The notes under the pieces were generated by a model. It ran no database searches, was not told the origin of the DNA, and saw nothing but the letters and a program-made list of their open reading frames with translations. Below are positions 9,461 through 18,396 of a DNA stretch of 64,000 nt, piece by piece (within the stretch, counting starts at the first letter, position 1; each line of letters opens with the position of its first letter). The position numbers and the translations under genes were made by a program. The stretch comes from Candidatus Nitrosopumilus sp. (lineage in GTDB: Archaea; Thermoproteota; Nitrososphaeria; Nitrososphaerales; Nitrosopumilaceae), in NCBI GenBank assembly GCA_028351415.1, contig JAOMJV010000002.1, positions 34,410 to 98,409 on the forward strand, read 5' to 3'.

Positions 9461-10279
9461 ATGGCTACTGTTTCTGTTATTGATGAATTAAAGAAAGCAC
9501 AAATTCTTGAATTATTAGAACAAGGAAAACGAGTTGACGGAAGAGCATTAGATGAGCCAAGAGAAATCAAAATTGAAATTAACGCAATTCCTAAAGCAAA
9601 CGGTTCTGCAAGAGTTTACCTTGGTGATACCGACGTTTTATGCGGAGTAAAAATCCAACCGGACAGACCTTTCCCAGATGTGGGTGACAAAGGCATGTTT
9701 ATGTGCACTGCTGAACTATTGCCACTTTCACATCCTACTGTTGAAACTGGACCACCACGAGATGATGTAATTGAATTGGCAAGAGTTGTTGATAGAGGAA
9801 TTAGGGAAAGTCATATGGTTGATGTTTCTCAGTTAGTAATTGAAAAAGACAAATCTGTAGTTGGTGTATTTGCTGATGTTGTGGCAATTGACTATGATGG
9901 AAATTACTTTGATGCATGCTCTTATGCTGCAACTGCTGCTTTGCTTACATCAAAAACTCCAACATGGGAGATGGTTGATGACCAACCTACAGTTGTTGAA
10001 GGTGGAGAAAAACAACTACCTACAAGCACAATTCCTGTATCTGTAACAATGGGAAAAATTGGAAATCATATCGTAGTTGATCCTAACGGCGATGAATGGG
10101 CTAGTATGGATTGTAGAGTTACAATAACTACTGATTCTGATGGACATATTGTTGCATTACAAAAAGGTGGTAGTGATGGATTTACTCAAGATGAAATTAA
10201 CCAATGTGGTGATTTATCTATTAAAGTTGGTGCAAAGATTAGAGAACAATTAAAATCAGCCCAACAGGAGAGTCAATAA
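9461..10279 (+). CDS. rrp42: Exosome subunit Rrp42
   Basis: A 272-residue RNase PH-fold subunit. It is inactive on its own but completes the hexameric ring with Rrp41 and contributes to RNA binding. Recognised by KRVDGRALDEPREI near residue 25 and ARVVDRGIRESHMVDVSQL near residue 110. Two bases separate it from rrp41 and one base from rpl37ae. Confidence 0.95.
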   Translation: MATVSVIDELKKAQILELLEQGKRVDGRALDEPREIKIEINAIPKANGSARVYLGDTDVLCGVKIQPDRPFPDVGDKGMFMCTAELLPLSHPTVETGPPRDDVIELARVVDRGIRESHMVDVSQLVIEKDKSVVGVFADVVAIDYDGNYFDACSYAATAALLTSKTPTWEMVDDQPTVVEGGEKQLPTSTIPVSVTMGKIGNHIVVDPNGDEWASMDCRVTITTDSDGHIVALQKGGSDGFTQDEINQCGDLSIKVGAKIREQLKSAQQESQ

Positions 10280-10280
10280 A

Positions 10281-10493
10281 ATGGCTAAAGCAAAGAAATC
10301 TCTAAAGGGTCTAGGTGCTCGTTATGGAATTAAACTTAGAAAACAATACACAAAAGTTCACTTTACATTAAAACAAAAAAGAAATTGTCCTGAATGTGGT
10401 TCTCAGACATTTGGCAGAGATGCTGTAGGAATTTGGTCCTGTAAAAAATGTAATTATAAAGTAGCTGGAACTGCATATGACATTAAACTATAG
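10281..10493 (+). CDS. rpl37ae: 50S ribosomal protein eL43 (L37Ae)
   Basis: A 70-residue zinc-ribbon ribosomal protein. The four zinc ligands are visible as CPEC and CKKC, about 18 residues apart. The basic N-terminus KKSLKGLGARYGIKLRK is typical. Its last 17 bases overlap the downstream pcc1-like gene in another frame. Confidence 0.95.
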   Translation: MAKAKKSLKGLGARYGIKLRKQYTKVHFTLKQKRNCPECGSQTFGRDAVGIWSCKKCNYKVAGTAYDIKL

Positions 10494-10722
10494 TGCAAAA
10501 ATCACCGTAGATGCTAAAGACAAAACAACTGCAATTTATGATTCTGTAAATGCTGACAATGAGTTTTATCCAGAAAATCCAGTTAAAACTAAAATAAAAC
10601 TAAATCAGAAATTAGTGATTTCTGTTGAAACTGATCAAATTACACATCTTAGAGCAAATTTGAATTCTAGTCTTCGACTCATTCAAGCCAGTTATGATTC
10701 CATTCAATCGGTAAAGATATAA
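10477..10722 (+). CDS. pcc1: KEOPS complex subunit Pcc1
   Basis: An 81-residue Pcc1 family protein, the dimerisation subunit of the KEOPS complex that makes t6A37 in tRNA. The alpha/beta pattern with a C-terminal helix (HLRANLNSSLRLIQASYDSIQSV) matches the family, as does its place after rpl37ae in many archaea. It overlaps rpl37ae by 17 bases. Sequence motifs in Pcc1 are weak, so the call rests on length, fold pattern and context. Confidence 0.8.
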   Translation: MTLNYSAKITVDAKDKTTAIYDSVNADNEFYPENPVKTKIKLNQKLVISVETDQITHLRANLNSSLRLIQASYDSIQSVKI

Positions 10723-10745
10723 TCTGATTAAATTTGTAAATAGAC

Positions 10746-11144
10746 ATGTCTTCTCCACAAATGCCCCCATGGCTTCAAGAACAAATTATGAAATTACAGC
10801 AATCTCAACAAAATTTACAATCTATTGTTACTCAAAGACAACACCTTGAAATGGAAAAAGCAGAAACTGAAAAAGCACTTGAAGAACTAAAGAAAGTTGC
10901 TGACGATGATTCTGTCTTTAAACAAGCTGGAACTGTTTTAATTAAATCTAATAAAAAAACACTAGTTGATGAATTAGAGGAAAAAGTTGAATTGGCTAAA
11001 ACTAGATCAACTGTTCTTGAGAAACAAGAAACCCGTGTAAAAGAATCTCTTAAAGAACAAGAAGCAAAAATTACCGAAATGATGAAAAGTGGCGCTACAC
11101 CTCCTCCACCTGCAACAACAACACCCGATAATCCTAGAAAATAA
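10746..11144 (+). CDS. pfdB: Prefoldin beta subunit
   Basis: A 132-residue coiled-coil chaperone subunit of the prefoldin hexamer, which passes unfolded proteins to the thermosome. Two long heptad helices flank a beta-hairpin (DDDSVFKQAGTVLIKSN) at residues 56-73. The C-terminus is Pro/Thr-rich (TPPPPATTT). Last gene of the exosome cluster. Confidence 0.92.
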   Translation: MSSPQMPPWLQEQIMKLQQSQQNLQSIVTQRQHLEMEKAETEKALEELKKVADDDSVFKQAGTVLIKSNKKTLVDELEEKVELAKTRSTVLEKQETRVKESLKEQEAKITEMMKSGATPPPPATTTPDNPRK

Positions 11145-11188
11145 TTTCTCTAGATTATTTCATATAAGATATTAGTAATTAATTACAA

Positions 11189-11878
11189 ATGGTATTTGTG
11201 AAATTAGACCATCTTCGAATTATTGTAGATGAACGAGAACGAAAAAGTGGAATTCCTGATTTACTGAAATCTATTGGTATGGGGGTTGAAATGAAAACAC
11301 TCCCTATCGGTGATTATATTGTTGCACCTGAAACTATTGTCGAAAGAAAAAGTATCAAAGATTTAATGGCCTCTGTTTTTGATGGACGACTTTATGATCA
11401 ATGTACTAGACTCAAAGAAAATTTTGAACATCCTATTGTTTTGGTTGAAGGTAACGTTGATGAAATTGAAGAAATTACTGATAACCCTCTAGTTTTCTAT
11501 GGGGCCCTCTCTAGAGTTACACTTGAATTTAAAATTCCTATAATTCCTACACCCAGTGCATCTCATACTGCTAAATTATTGGTTGCACTCTGTTCTAAAA
11601 AAGATGGTCCTAAAGGACCTTATTTGAAAAAAATTAAAAAATCATCTAATTTGGAAACTCAGCAATTATCTACACTTTGCAGTTTGCCTGGAATCGGTGA
11701 AAAATTTGCAGTTAGGATGCTTGAGAAATTTGGTACTCCATTGAAAGTTTTTAGTGCAACAACTTCTGAATTGGCAAAAGTTGAAGGGTTGGGTGAATCT
11801 CGTGCAAAAAAAATTAAAAATATGTTAACTACTAAAAATAAACTTCAGAAAGAAAGTAATCAAAAGACACTAACATAA
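11189..11878 (+). CDS. xpf: XPF/Mus81-family structure-specific endonuclease (short archaeal form)
   Basis: A 229-residue ERCC4-type nuclease that cuts branched DNA (flaps, forks) in repair. The nuclease domain shows VDERERKSG near residue 13 and the ERKSIKDLMASVFDGRLYDQ catalytic block near residue 51. The tandem helix-hairpin-helix domain is at residues 165-220, with SLPGIGEKFA and VEGLGESRAKK. No helicase domain is present, so it is the short crenarchaeal/thaumarchaeal form, which usually needs the sliding clamp. Confidence 0.93.
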   Translation: MVFVKLDHLRIIVDERERKSGIPDLLKSIGMGVEMKTLPIGDYIVAPETIVERKSIKDLMASVFDGRLYDQCTRLKENFEHPIVLVEGNVDEIEEITDNPLVFYGALSRVTLEFKIPIIPTPSASHTAKLLVALCSKKDGPKGPYLKKIKKSSNLETQQLSTLCSLPGIGEKFAVRMLEKFGTPLKVFSATTSELAKVEGLGESRAKKIKNMLTTKNKLQKESNQKTLT

Positions 11879-11930
11879 CTATCACTACCATTTCAAGAAT
11901 TTTTATAGTATCCCTCTTTTAACCAAATTT

Positions 11931-12749
11931 ATGGATAATCGTGTTAATATTGCAGTAATAGTTGGGGTTGTATTTGTTTTAGCCTTTGCTGTAACTTTAA
12001 CTCAAAGTGATAATCAGGTTGAATCTCAAATTAATGAAGATGATATTCCTGAAGAATTAATTTATGAATGGCTGAAAAAATATGATCCTTCTGAACAAAC
12101 CATCTCTGTTTCAGGTACTGCTACAGCCTCATCAAGCCCTGATACTTTGATTATTGTACTGGGAGTTGAATCTGTAGCCAAAACTGCTAATGAATCCCTA
12201 TCTGAAAACTCCAATTCATTAAATTCTGTAATCTCTTCCCTATCTGATTCTGGAATTTCTAAAGACGATATACAAACATCAAATTTTTCGATTTATCCAT
12301 TATACGATAACATAGAAGATTCCAATGGAAATTGGCAACAAATTGTAAATGGATATCGAGTTTCAAATATTTTGTCAATTCAAACGGAAAAAATTGATTC
12401 TGCTGGTGATATTATTGATGTAGCTGTTTCTTCTGGAGCTAATCGCGTTAATGATGTTTCTTTTCAATTATCTGATAATAAATTAGAAAAAATTAGTGAT
12501 GACTTGATTGCTGATGCAATAAATGATGCAACTCAAAAAGCAGAAAAAGCACTTGTTCCATTAAAACAAAAAATTGTTGGAGTAAAATCTGTAGTAATTC
12601 ATGATAATGTAGTTCCTTACTATGATAGTCCAATGAGAGCATCCTTTGATGGATTTGCAGAATCATCGATGAAATCTGCACCAATTATGTCTGGTGATGA
12701 AGAGATCACAACTAATGTTAGTATTGTATTTTATATCTCACCGCAATAA
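11931..12749 (+). CDS. Membrane-anchored SIMPL-domain (DUF541) protein
   Basis: A 272-residue protein with one N-terminal membrane segment (residues 7-24) followed by an extracytoplasmic SIMPL domain. The ISVSGTATASSSPD block at residue 60 is the family start, and the C-terminal VSIVFYISPQ strand closes it. The domain is widespread in envelope proteins of unclear role. The TATA region and ATG at 11931 are separate from the XPF gene, so it is probably its own transcript. Confidence 0.85.
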   Translation: MDNRVNIAVIVGVVFVLAFAVTLTQSDNQVESQINEDDIPEELIYEWLKKYDPSEQTISVSGTATASSSPDTLIIVLGVESVAKTANESLSENSNSLNSVISSLSDSGISKDDIQTSNFSIYPLYDNIEDSNGNWQQIVNGYRVSNILSIQTEKIDSAGDIIDVAVSSGANRVNDVSFQLSDNKLEKISDDLIADAINDATQKAEKALVPLKQKIVGVKSVVIHDNVVPYYDSPMRASFDGFAESSMKSAPIMSGDEEITTNVSIVFYISPQ

Positions 12750-12760
12750 TTTTTTTATAA

Positions 12761-13240
12761 TTATTTTTTAATCAGTTTTCTTTTCAATGCAGTTCCACAA
12801 ATAGAGCATTCTTTTCCACCTTGATAACTTGCTTTACATCCTGGACAGTAGTGGATCCATTTTCCTACGTCCTTAATTCCTTTTGTCATGATTGGTACAA
12901 TAATCAATCCTATGTTTTTGGCAACATTGGAAATTGCAAAATCATCTGTGATGATTTGACCTTTTGTTTCTATCCCTAATGCAATAATCGAAATATCTTG
13001 TTTTGATAATTGTGGAAAATCTCCTGTTTCTTTTGCTGATTTAATTGCATTTTGTGTATGTTGCTCATCTGGTTCTCTAATTTTCAGCCTGTTTGTTTCA
13101 AGTAATGTTCCAAGTGCATCATGATTTTTCTTAATGTGTTGTATTTCCTCATAAACCAGAGTTGTTGTGTAGCATTCTTCAGATGATCTAAATGGAACTC
13201 CTGCATAAAATGCACTAGCATCTAAAATTCTAAAATCCAA
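12761..13240 (-). CDS. nob1: Nob1-type PIN endoribonuclease with zinc ribbon
   Basis: This 159-residue protein resembles Nob1, the PIN-domain nuclease that trims the 3' end of 16S/18S rRNA. The PIN domain begins at once (RILDASAFYAGV), with acidic residues at D7, in the EE of VYEEIQ, and in ITDDFAISN. A zinc ribbon follows: HYCPGCKASYQGGKECSICG. The start is TTG at 13240, overlapping the nadK 3' end by 11 bases. Confidence 0.9.
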   Translation of the reverse strand: MDFRILDASAFYAGVPFRSSEECYTTTLVYEEIQHIKKNHDALGTLLETNRLKIREPDEQHTQNAIKSAKETGDFPQLSKQDISIIALGIETKGQIITDDFAISNVAKNIGLIIVPIMTKGIKDVGKWIHYCPGCKASYQGGKECSICGTALKRKLIKK

Positions 13241-14045
13241 GTTTGCTCATTTGTCTTAATCCTCTTTTTTTCAATCTAATGAAGACTGCTGGACTTTTGT
13301 ATTTTTTAATAATTATTGATTCTTCATACCCTACAGATTTTACAACTTGTGCATCTATTGCTATGTTACAATCTTGAGAAGAGATGACTTCAATTTTTTC
13401 ATCTGGAACAACTAATGATGGTAATCTGTAAACTGGTGCAACTGGTGTGATAATTAAAACATCTAAACTTTCGTGTAATATTGGACCTCCTAATGAAAAT
13501 GAATGACCTGTTGATCCACTTGGTGTTGCAATGATCACTCCATCCATTTTTTGTTTTACTGTATCATTTTGAAATTTAATTTCAATTTCTGCAGTTTTAG
13601 TTAAGTTTGCTCTACTGATGTAAATTTCATTTAATGCTGGTGGAAATTCTTTTCCTCCACATAATGCTGTCACTCTAGTTCTTTTATCTAGAAAAAACTT
13701 ATCCTCTAAAATATCTTTTATTGCTTCATCAATTTCCTCAATTGTAATTTCTGCTAAAATGCCTCTGTTGCCTCCAACATTAATTGTTAAAATTGGTGTT
13801 TCATTTTCTAAATTTCGGAAAACTCTAAGTGTTGTTCCATCTCCTCCTAATGTAATTACTAAATCTAATTGCACATTTTTTATCTCTTCAAGTGTTTCCA
13901 TTTGTTTTGCACCTTCTACACTAACTGGTGAAATTGTGTATACTGTTGCTTTTGTTGCCAGTAATTTTTTAGCAACATCTCTTGCTGCACTTTCTGAATC
14001 TTTATTTCCAACTTTACTTACGATGGCAACATTTTCTAGTTTCAA
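13230..14045 (-). CDS. nadK: NAD kinase
   Basis: A 271-residue ATP-NAD kinase that makes NADP. The diagnostic GGDGTTLRVFRN block is at residues 69-80 and the NVGGNRGILAEI loop follows near residue 92. TPSGSTGHSFSLGGP near residue 175 completes the active site. The start is TTG at 14045. It overlaps nob1 by 11 bases, so the two form an operon. Confidence 0.94.
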   Translation of the reverse strand: MKLENVAIVSKVGNKDSESAARDVAKKLLATKATVYTISPVSVEGAKQMETLEEIKNVQLDLVITLGGDGTTLRVFRNLENETPILTINVGGNRGILAEITIEEIDEAIKDILEDKFFLDKRTRVTALCGGKEFPPALNEIYISRANLTKTAEIEIKFQNDTVKQKMDGVIIATPSGSTGHSFSLGGPILHESLDVLIITPVAPVYRLPSLVVPDEKIEVISSQDCNIAIDAQVVKSVGYEESIIIKKYKSPAVFIRLKKRGLRQMSKLGF

Positions 14046-14135
14046 GTATGCTTCTTTGAATTATGTTTACATAAAAATGATATTTTTCGGCTCATTTGTA
14101 AACAGAAATAAGTATGAGTAGGCAGTCATTGTATT

Positions 14136-14981
14136 ATGAGCTACGCACATCCTGAAGTTTTAGTCGATACTGAATGGTTATCCCAAAATCCTCCTAATGA
14201 AAATAGAAAATTAGTTGAAGTTGATTATGATCCTGTTAATGGATATCAAAAAGGTCACATCAATGGTGCAAGTTTGATTTGGTGGAAACGCGATATCAAT
14301 GATCCTGTAACTCGAGATATAATTAGTAAAAAAGAATTTGAGGCGCTAATGTCTAAAAATGGAATTACTGCTGATACTGAAGTTATTCTTTATGGTGATT
14401 TTAATAACTGGTTTGCAGCTTTTGTTTTCTGGGTTTTTAAAATTTATGGACATGAAAATTTAAAAATTATGGATGGTGGAAGAAAAAAATGGGAATTAGA
14501 AAATCGTGATTACACAATTGATGAACCACAAATTTCACCAACACAATACATTGCACAACCACCTGATGAGGGCTTACGTGCATATCTGTCTGATGTAAGT
14601 AGAGGAATTGGAAAAGAGGACACTGTTATGGTTGATGTAAGATCTCCTGCAGAATTTTCTGGAAAAATTACAGCTCCTCCTGAATACCCAATGGAACATG
14701 CACAAAGAGGTGGACACATTCCTGATGCAAATAATATTCCATGGGCAACTGCAATCAATGATGCTGATGGTACATTCAAAGGAGTTGAAGAGTTAAAACA
14801 AAATTATGTGCCAAAAGGTGTAACTCCAGATAAGGACGTAATTTGCTATTGTAGAATTGGTGAGCGTTCATCACACAGTTGGTTTGTTTTGAAATACCTA
14901 CTTGGATATCCCAAGGTTAGAAACTATGATGGTTCCTGGACTGAGTGGGGTAACATGATTGGAAACCCTGTGGAAAAATAA
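14136..14981 (+). CDS. sseA: Two-domain sulfurtransferase (rhodanese)
   Basis: A 281-residue tandem rhodanese. The C-terminal domain carries the catalytic loop CRIGERSS with Cys239. The N-terminal domain has Asp at the matching place (YGDFNNWF) and is the usual inactive copy. It probably moves sulfane sulfur from thiosulfate or a persulfide donor. Whether the acceptor is cyanide, thioredoxin or a sulfur-carrier pathway cannot be told from sequence. Confidence 0.92.
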   Translation: MSYAHPEVLVDTEWLSQNPPNENRKLVEVDYDPVNGYQKGHINGASLIWWKRDINDPVTRDIISKKEFEALMSKNGITADTEVILYGDFNNWFAAFVFWVFKIYGHENLKIMDGGRKKWELENRDYTIDEPQISPTQYIAQPPDEGLRAYLSDVSRGIGKEDTVMVDVRSPAEFSGKITAPPEYPMEHAQRGGHIPDANNIPWATAINDADGTFKGVEELKQNYVPKGVTPDKDVICYCRIGERSSHSWFVLKYLLGYPKVRNYDGSWTEWGNMIGNPVEK

Positions 14982-15294
14982 ATTGCTTTTAGACCTTCCA
15001 ATCCTTGAGAAAGGCTCTTTCTATTTTATCAAGGATGCTGACACTGATCTAATACTTGAGGATAAAACTAAACGTGGACTTGAAATTAAGGAAACATCTG
15101 TTGATGAAAAATTACAGGTCAAATCTGATAAAGGCATGATTCATGACATGGATGGAATTGGACATTGGGTTCCGATTCGTTGGTATTTTTCTAAAGATGC
15201 CTATGATTTACCTGCCGTTTTAATTCATGCAAATGCTATGGATAAGAAATATACTGAATTACGAGAACTTACTTGTCCTCAAGATGAAGACTAA
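14959..15294 (+). CDS. Conserved hypothetical protein, 111 residues
   Basis: I do not recognise the family. It is a soluble mixed alpha/beta protein with a GHWVPIRWYFSKDAYDLP segment near residue 70 and an acidic C-terminus. The ATG at 14959 overlaps the rhodanese gene by 23 bases. A TTG at 14983, just after the rhodanese stop, is an equally possible start. The coupling suggests joint expression with the sulfurtransferase. Confidence 0.6.
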   Translation: METLWKNKLLLDLPILEKGSFYFIKDADTDLILEDKTKRGLEIKETSVDEKLQVKSDKGMIHDMDGIGHWVPIRWYFSKDAYDLPAVLIHANAMDKKYTELRELTCPQDED

Positions 15295-15330
15295 TAACCT
15301 TTTTAACTAAATTCTAATTACAAAAAATAG

Positions 15331-16278
15331 ATGTCATTACTTTTAAAAGATCGCGTCTGGACAATGGAGGACTCCCATGCAAAACGTGGTGTCTATCCGT
15401 TACACGGTTTTAAACTTGGATTATATCGATTACCTATTACACTTGAAGATCCCGTAGAACTAAAATCAATTCATGATGGTTTGAAAAAAGCATTTGAAAT
15501 GGACATGTATGCTGATAGAATTTACGCTACATATCGTTGGAAAGAACAAAACATGGATGATCCTGATGCAAAAGGATACGAGGAAGTTAATTTGTCAGTA
15601 ACTGTAGAAATTGTAACTGGCGAAGTTGTTGATATTATTTATCAAGTATTTCCAATTGAGAAATTTGGTGATCCTAATTGGGTTAAAGACTATAGAAAGA
15701 AAGCAGACCATTTTGCAAAAATGGTAATTGATACTATTTTACGTAATACTATTTTGGCAGATAAGATGATTTCACATCTTGCAAAATCTGAAAAGATTCC
15801 TGAACTTGCAGCTATTCAAAGACTTGAAGAGTTAACACCTTTGGCTAAAATTGTTCTTGGTGCTAAACCAAAACCTGTTGAAGCTACTGATGATGAGGAA
15901 GAAGAAGATGACGGTTCAATTGAAATTCCAGACGGGGCAAAACCTGGACCAATCGACGTTGATTATAAATCAAAAATTAAACCTTCTGCTGTATACGAAG
16001 CTCCTGAACATACTATCAAAACTTGGGGTCGTAAAGGTACTAGTAATGGTATCATGGGTGTTTGGGGAGAATTTGTTTCAGTAGATTATGATATTTGTAT
16101 AGCTGATGGTGGGTGTCTTGAGGCTTGTCCAGTTGGAGTCTATGAGTGGTTTGACACTCCTGGAAACCCTGCTTCTGAACAAAAACCGTTAATGTCAAAA
16201 GAACCTGATTGTATTTTCTGTCTTGCATGTGAGAATGTTTGTCCTCCACAGGCAATCAAAATCTACGAAGCAAAATAA
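15331..16278 (+). CDS. Zinc-ferredoxin-like protein with a large N-terminal domain
   Basis: A 315-residue electron carrier. The C-terminal 75 residues match the Sulfolobus-type (7Fe/8Fe) ferredoxin core: CIADGGCLEACPVGVYEW, then DTPGNPASE, then CIFCLACENVCPP. The first cluster has the CX5CX3CP spacing, which can hold a [3Fe-4S] or [4Fe-4S] cluster. The N-terminal 230 residues are a separate domain with an acidic linker (residues 190-205) that I cannot assign. The redox partner is unknown; 2-oxoacid oxidoreductases use such ferredoxins. Confidence 0.82.
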   Translation: MSLLLKDRVWTMEDSHAKRGVYPLHGFKLGLYRLPITLEDPVELKSIHDGLKKAFEMDMYADRIYATYRWKEQNMDDPDAKGYEEVNLSVTVEIVTGEVVDIIYQVFPIEKFGDPNWVKDYRKKADHFAKMVIDTILRNTILADKMISHLAKSEKIPELAAIQRLEELTPLAKIVLGAKPKPVEATDDEEEEDDGSIEIPDGAKPGPIDVDYKSKIKPSAVYEAPEHTIKTWGRKGTSNGIMGVWGEFVSVDYDICIADGGCLEACPVGVYEWFDTPGNPASEQKPLMSKEPDCIFCLACENVCPPQAIKIYEAK

Positions 16279-16329
16279 TTGCATTTCTTGCAACTATAAA
16301 TATCGACTATTGCTTTTGTGCAGCTAAAG

Positions 16330-18396
16330 ATGGCTGGAAATCCTTTTACTCAATTAGTATTTGATTTATTCATTATTTGTGCAATTTTGATTACTGCGTA
16401 CACTTGCAATTTCTACTATCTTGTATTTCTTGCTAACAAAAGGAATCGTATTTTGCCAACTGTTGATTTAGGAACTCCTTCAGTTACAATTCAACTTCCG
16501 ATATACAATGAAAAATATGTTGCAAAACGACTAGTTGATTCTGTTTGCAATTTGGATTATCCTAAAGATCAAATGAATATTATGGTTTTAGATGACTCTG
16601 ATGATGACACTGTTGATTTACTAGAAAAAACTGTGAAATATTATAAAACTCAGGGATTTCAAATTGAGCATATACGACGTGGAACAAGAAAAGGGTACAA
16701 AGCTGGTGCTCTAAAACATGCAATGCAAATAACTGATTCTGAATTTGTAGCAATATTTGACGCTGATTTTATTCCGCCAACCTGGTTCCTTAAACGAGCA
16801 ATTCCACATTTTTCAAAACCAAATATTGGTTTGATTCAATGTCGTTGGGGTCATGTCAATGAAAATTATTCTACTATTACACAAGTACAGGCACTTAGCA
16901 TTGATTTTCATATGCTTATTGAACAAAAAGCAAAAAGTGATTCTCACCTGTTTATGAATTTTAATGGTACTGCTGGAATTTGGAAACGTGATTGTATTGA
17001 AGATGCTGGGGGTTGGCACACTGCAACTCTCGTTGAGGATCTTGATCTAAGTTATAGGGCACAAATCAAAGGATGGAAATGCGTCTTTTTACCTGACATT
17101 GTAGTCGATGCTGAACTTCCTGCTCAAATGAATGCTGCAAAAAGACAACAATTCCGTTGGGCAAAAGGATCTATCCAATGTGCAACAAAATTACTTTTAG
17201 ATATTAGTGTACAACGCAAAATCTCTGTTGAAACAAAAATTCAAGCTTTCATTCAACTGACCCGTCATATTGTTTATCCGTTAATTTTGATACAATTTTT
17301 AGCTATGCCGATTCTTTTGGCAGGTCAGGTCAATCTTTATGTTGTTAGTTTCCTACCTGCGATTACATTTGCAACATATCTTGCAATGGGGCCTGGTGCA
17401 TATGTTCTGATTATACGAAACATGTATGGTAAAACGTGGAAGTCTAAAGCTAAGCTGTTGCCTGCATTATTAGTTTACAATGCCGGAATGTCTGTAAATA
17501 ACACTGTTGCCGTATTTGATGCACTATTTGGCAGGAAAAATGAATTTCTTAGAACTCCAAAATATGGTATAATCAATAAAGAAGACGATTGGAAAGGCAA
17601 GGCGTATAATTTACCTTTTACACAAACTACGCTTTTAGAACTCTTTTTTGGAGTTTATGGAACGCTTGCAATTTTTATTTCAATTTTTTCTAATAATCCT
17701 GTCTTTGTACCTATTATTGCAATTCAAACTATTGGATTTTTCTATATTGCTTACATGGGCCTATCGCATACTCAATTTAAAAGAAATAAATCAAGTAAAC
17801 AACGTAAAATGACGAAGAAAGAAAAAATGGCAAATACTGTTTACAAATTATCTATGGTCGGAGTTTTAGCTTTAATTATTTTTGGAGGGGTTATGGCTAT
17901 CAATGGATATAATTCTGATATCTACCCTTTGGATAGGGTACGAGGACATTTTGATGGTGTTATAGGATCATCTGATCCTGACACTATTCGTACACATCTA
18001 ATTGCAATTCAGCTAGATTTGGAACCTTTGATTGAGAAATTACCTGAAACTATCGATGCTGATAATAACATTATTTCCAAAAATCCAGTTTGGGTTTTTC
18101 CAACCGAGTCCACTAATTTCATTAGAATTCATAATGACGTAACTTCCATGCTTCAAAGTATTGAAAATATATCTACTGTGTCCCAAGATAACGCTGCATA
18201 TCATACAGGAATGTTGGATGTTAACAACAGAGCCGATATTTTACGAACTAACATTATGGATGCGACTCCGTACATGTATGTGAGCATTACAAATGTATTT
18301 TCTAGTATAATCTGGATTGCTGTTATTGTTGGAATCTTTGCTGCATTAAAACGAAAGAGAACACAACTTAAAGAATCTGACGTAATTGGTGCTTAG
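16330..18396 (+). CDS. Cellulose-synthase-like GT2 glycosyltransferase, membrane protein
   Basis: About 688 residues. One N-terminal membrane helix precedes a GT2 domain with the processive-enzyme signature: DDSDDDT, DADF, EDLDLS and QQFRW (the D,D,D,QxxRW set). At least five more membrane helices follow, then an outside loop of about 130 residues and a final helix near the C-terminus. It likely makes a surface polysaccharide or glycolipid. I chose ATG 16330 (MAGNPFTQL); GTG 16318 is the alternative. Its end overlaps the convergent coiled-coil gene by four bases. Confidence 0.85.
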   Translation: MAGNPFTQLVFDLFIICAILITAYTCNFYYLVFLANKRNRILPTVDLGTPSVTIQLPIYNEKYVAKRLVDSVCNLDYPKDQMNIMVLDDSDDDTVDLLEKTVKYYKTQGFQIEHIRRGTRKGYKAGALKHAMQITDSEFVAIFDADFIPPTWFLKRAIPHFSKPNIGLIQCRWGHVNENYSTITQVQALSIDFHMLIEQKAKSDSHLFMNFNGTAGIWKRDCIEDAGGWHTATLVEDLDLSYRAQIKGWKCVFLPDIVVDAELPAQMNAAKRQQFRWAKGSIQCATKLLLDISVQRKISVETKIQAFIQLTRHIVYPLILIQFLAMPILLAGQVNLYVVSFLPAITFATYLAMGPGAYVLIIRNMYGKTWKSKAKLLPALLVYNAGMSVNNTVAVFDALFGRKNEFLRTPKYGIINKEDDWKGKAYNLPFTQTTLLELFFGVYGTLAIFISIFSNNPVFVPIIAIQTIGFFYIAYMGLSHTQFKRNKSSKQRKMTKKEKMANTVYKLSMVGVLALIIFGGVMAINGYNSDIYPLDRVRGHFDGVIGSSDPDTIRTHLIAIQLDLEPLIEKLPETIDADNNIISKNPVWVFPTESTNFIRIHNDVTSMLQSIENISTVSQDNAAYHTGMLDVNNRADILRTNIMDATPYMYVSITNVFSSIIWIAVIVGIFAALKRKRTQLKESDVIGA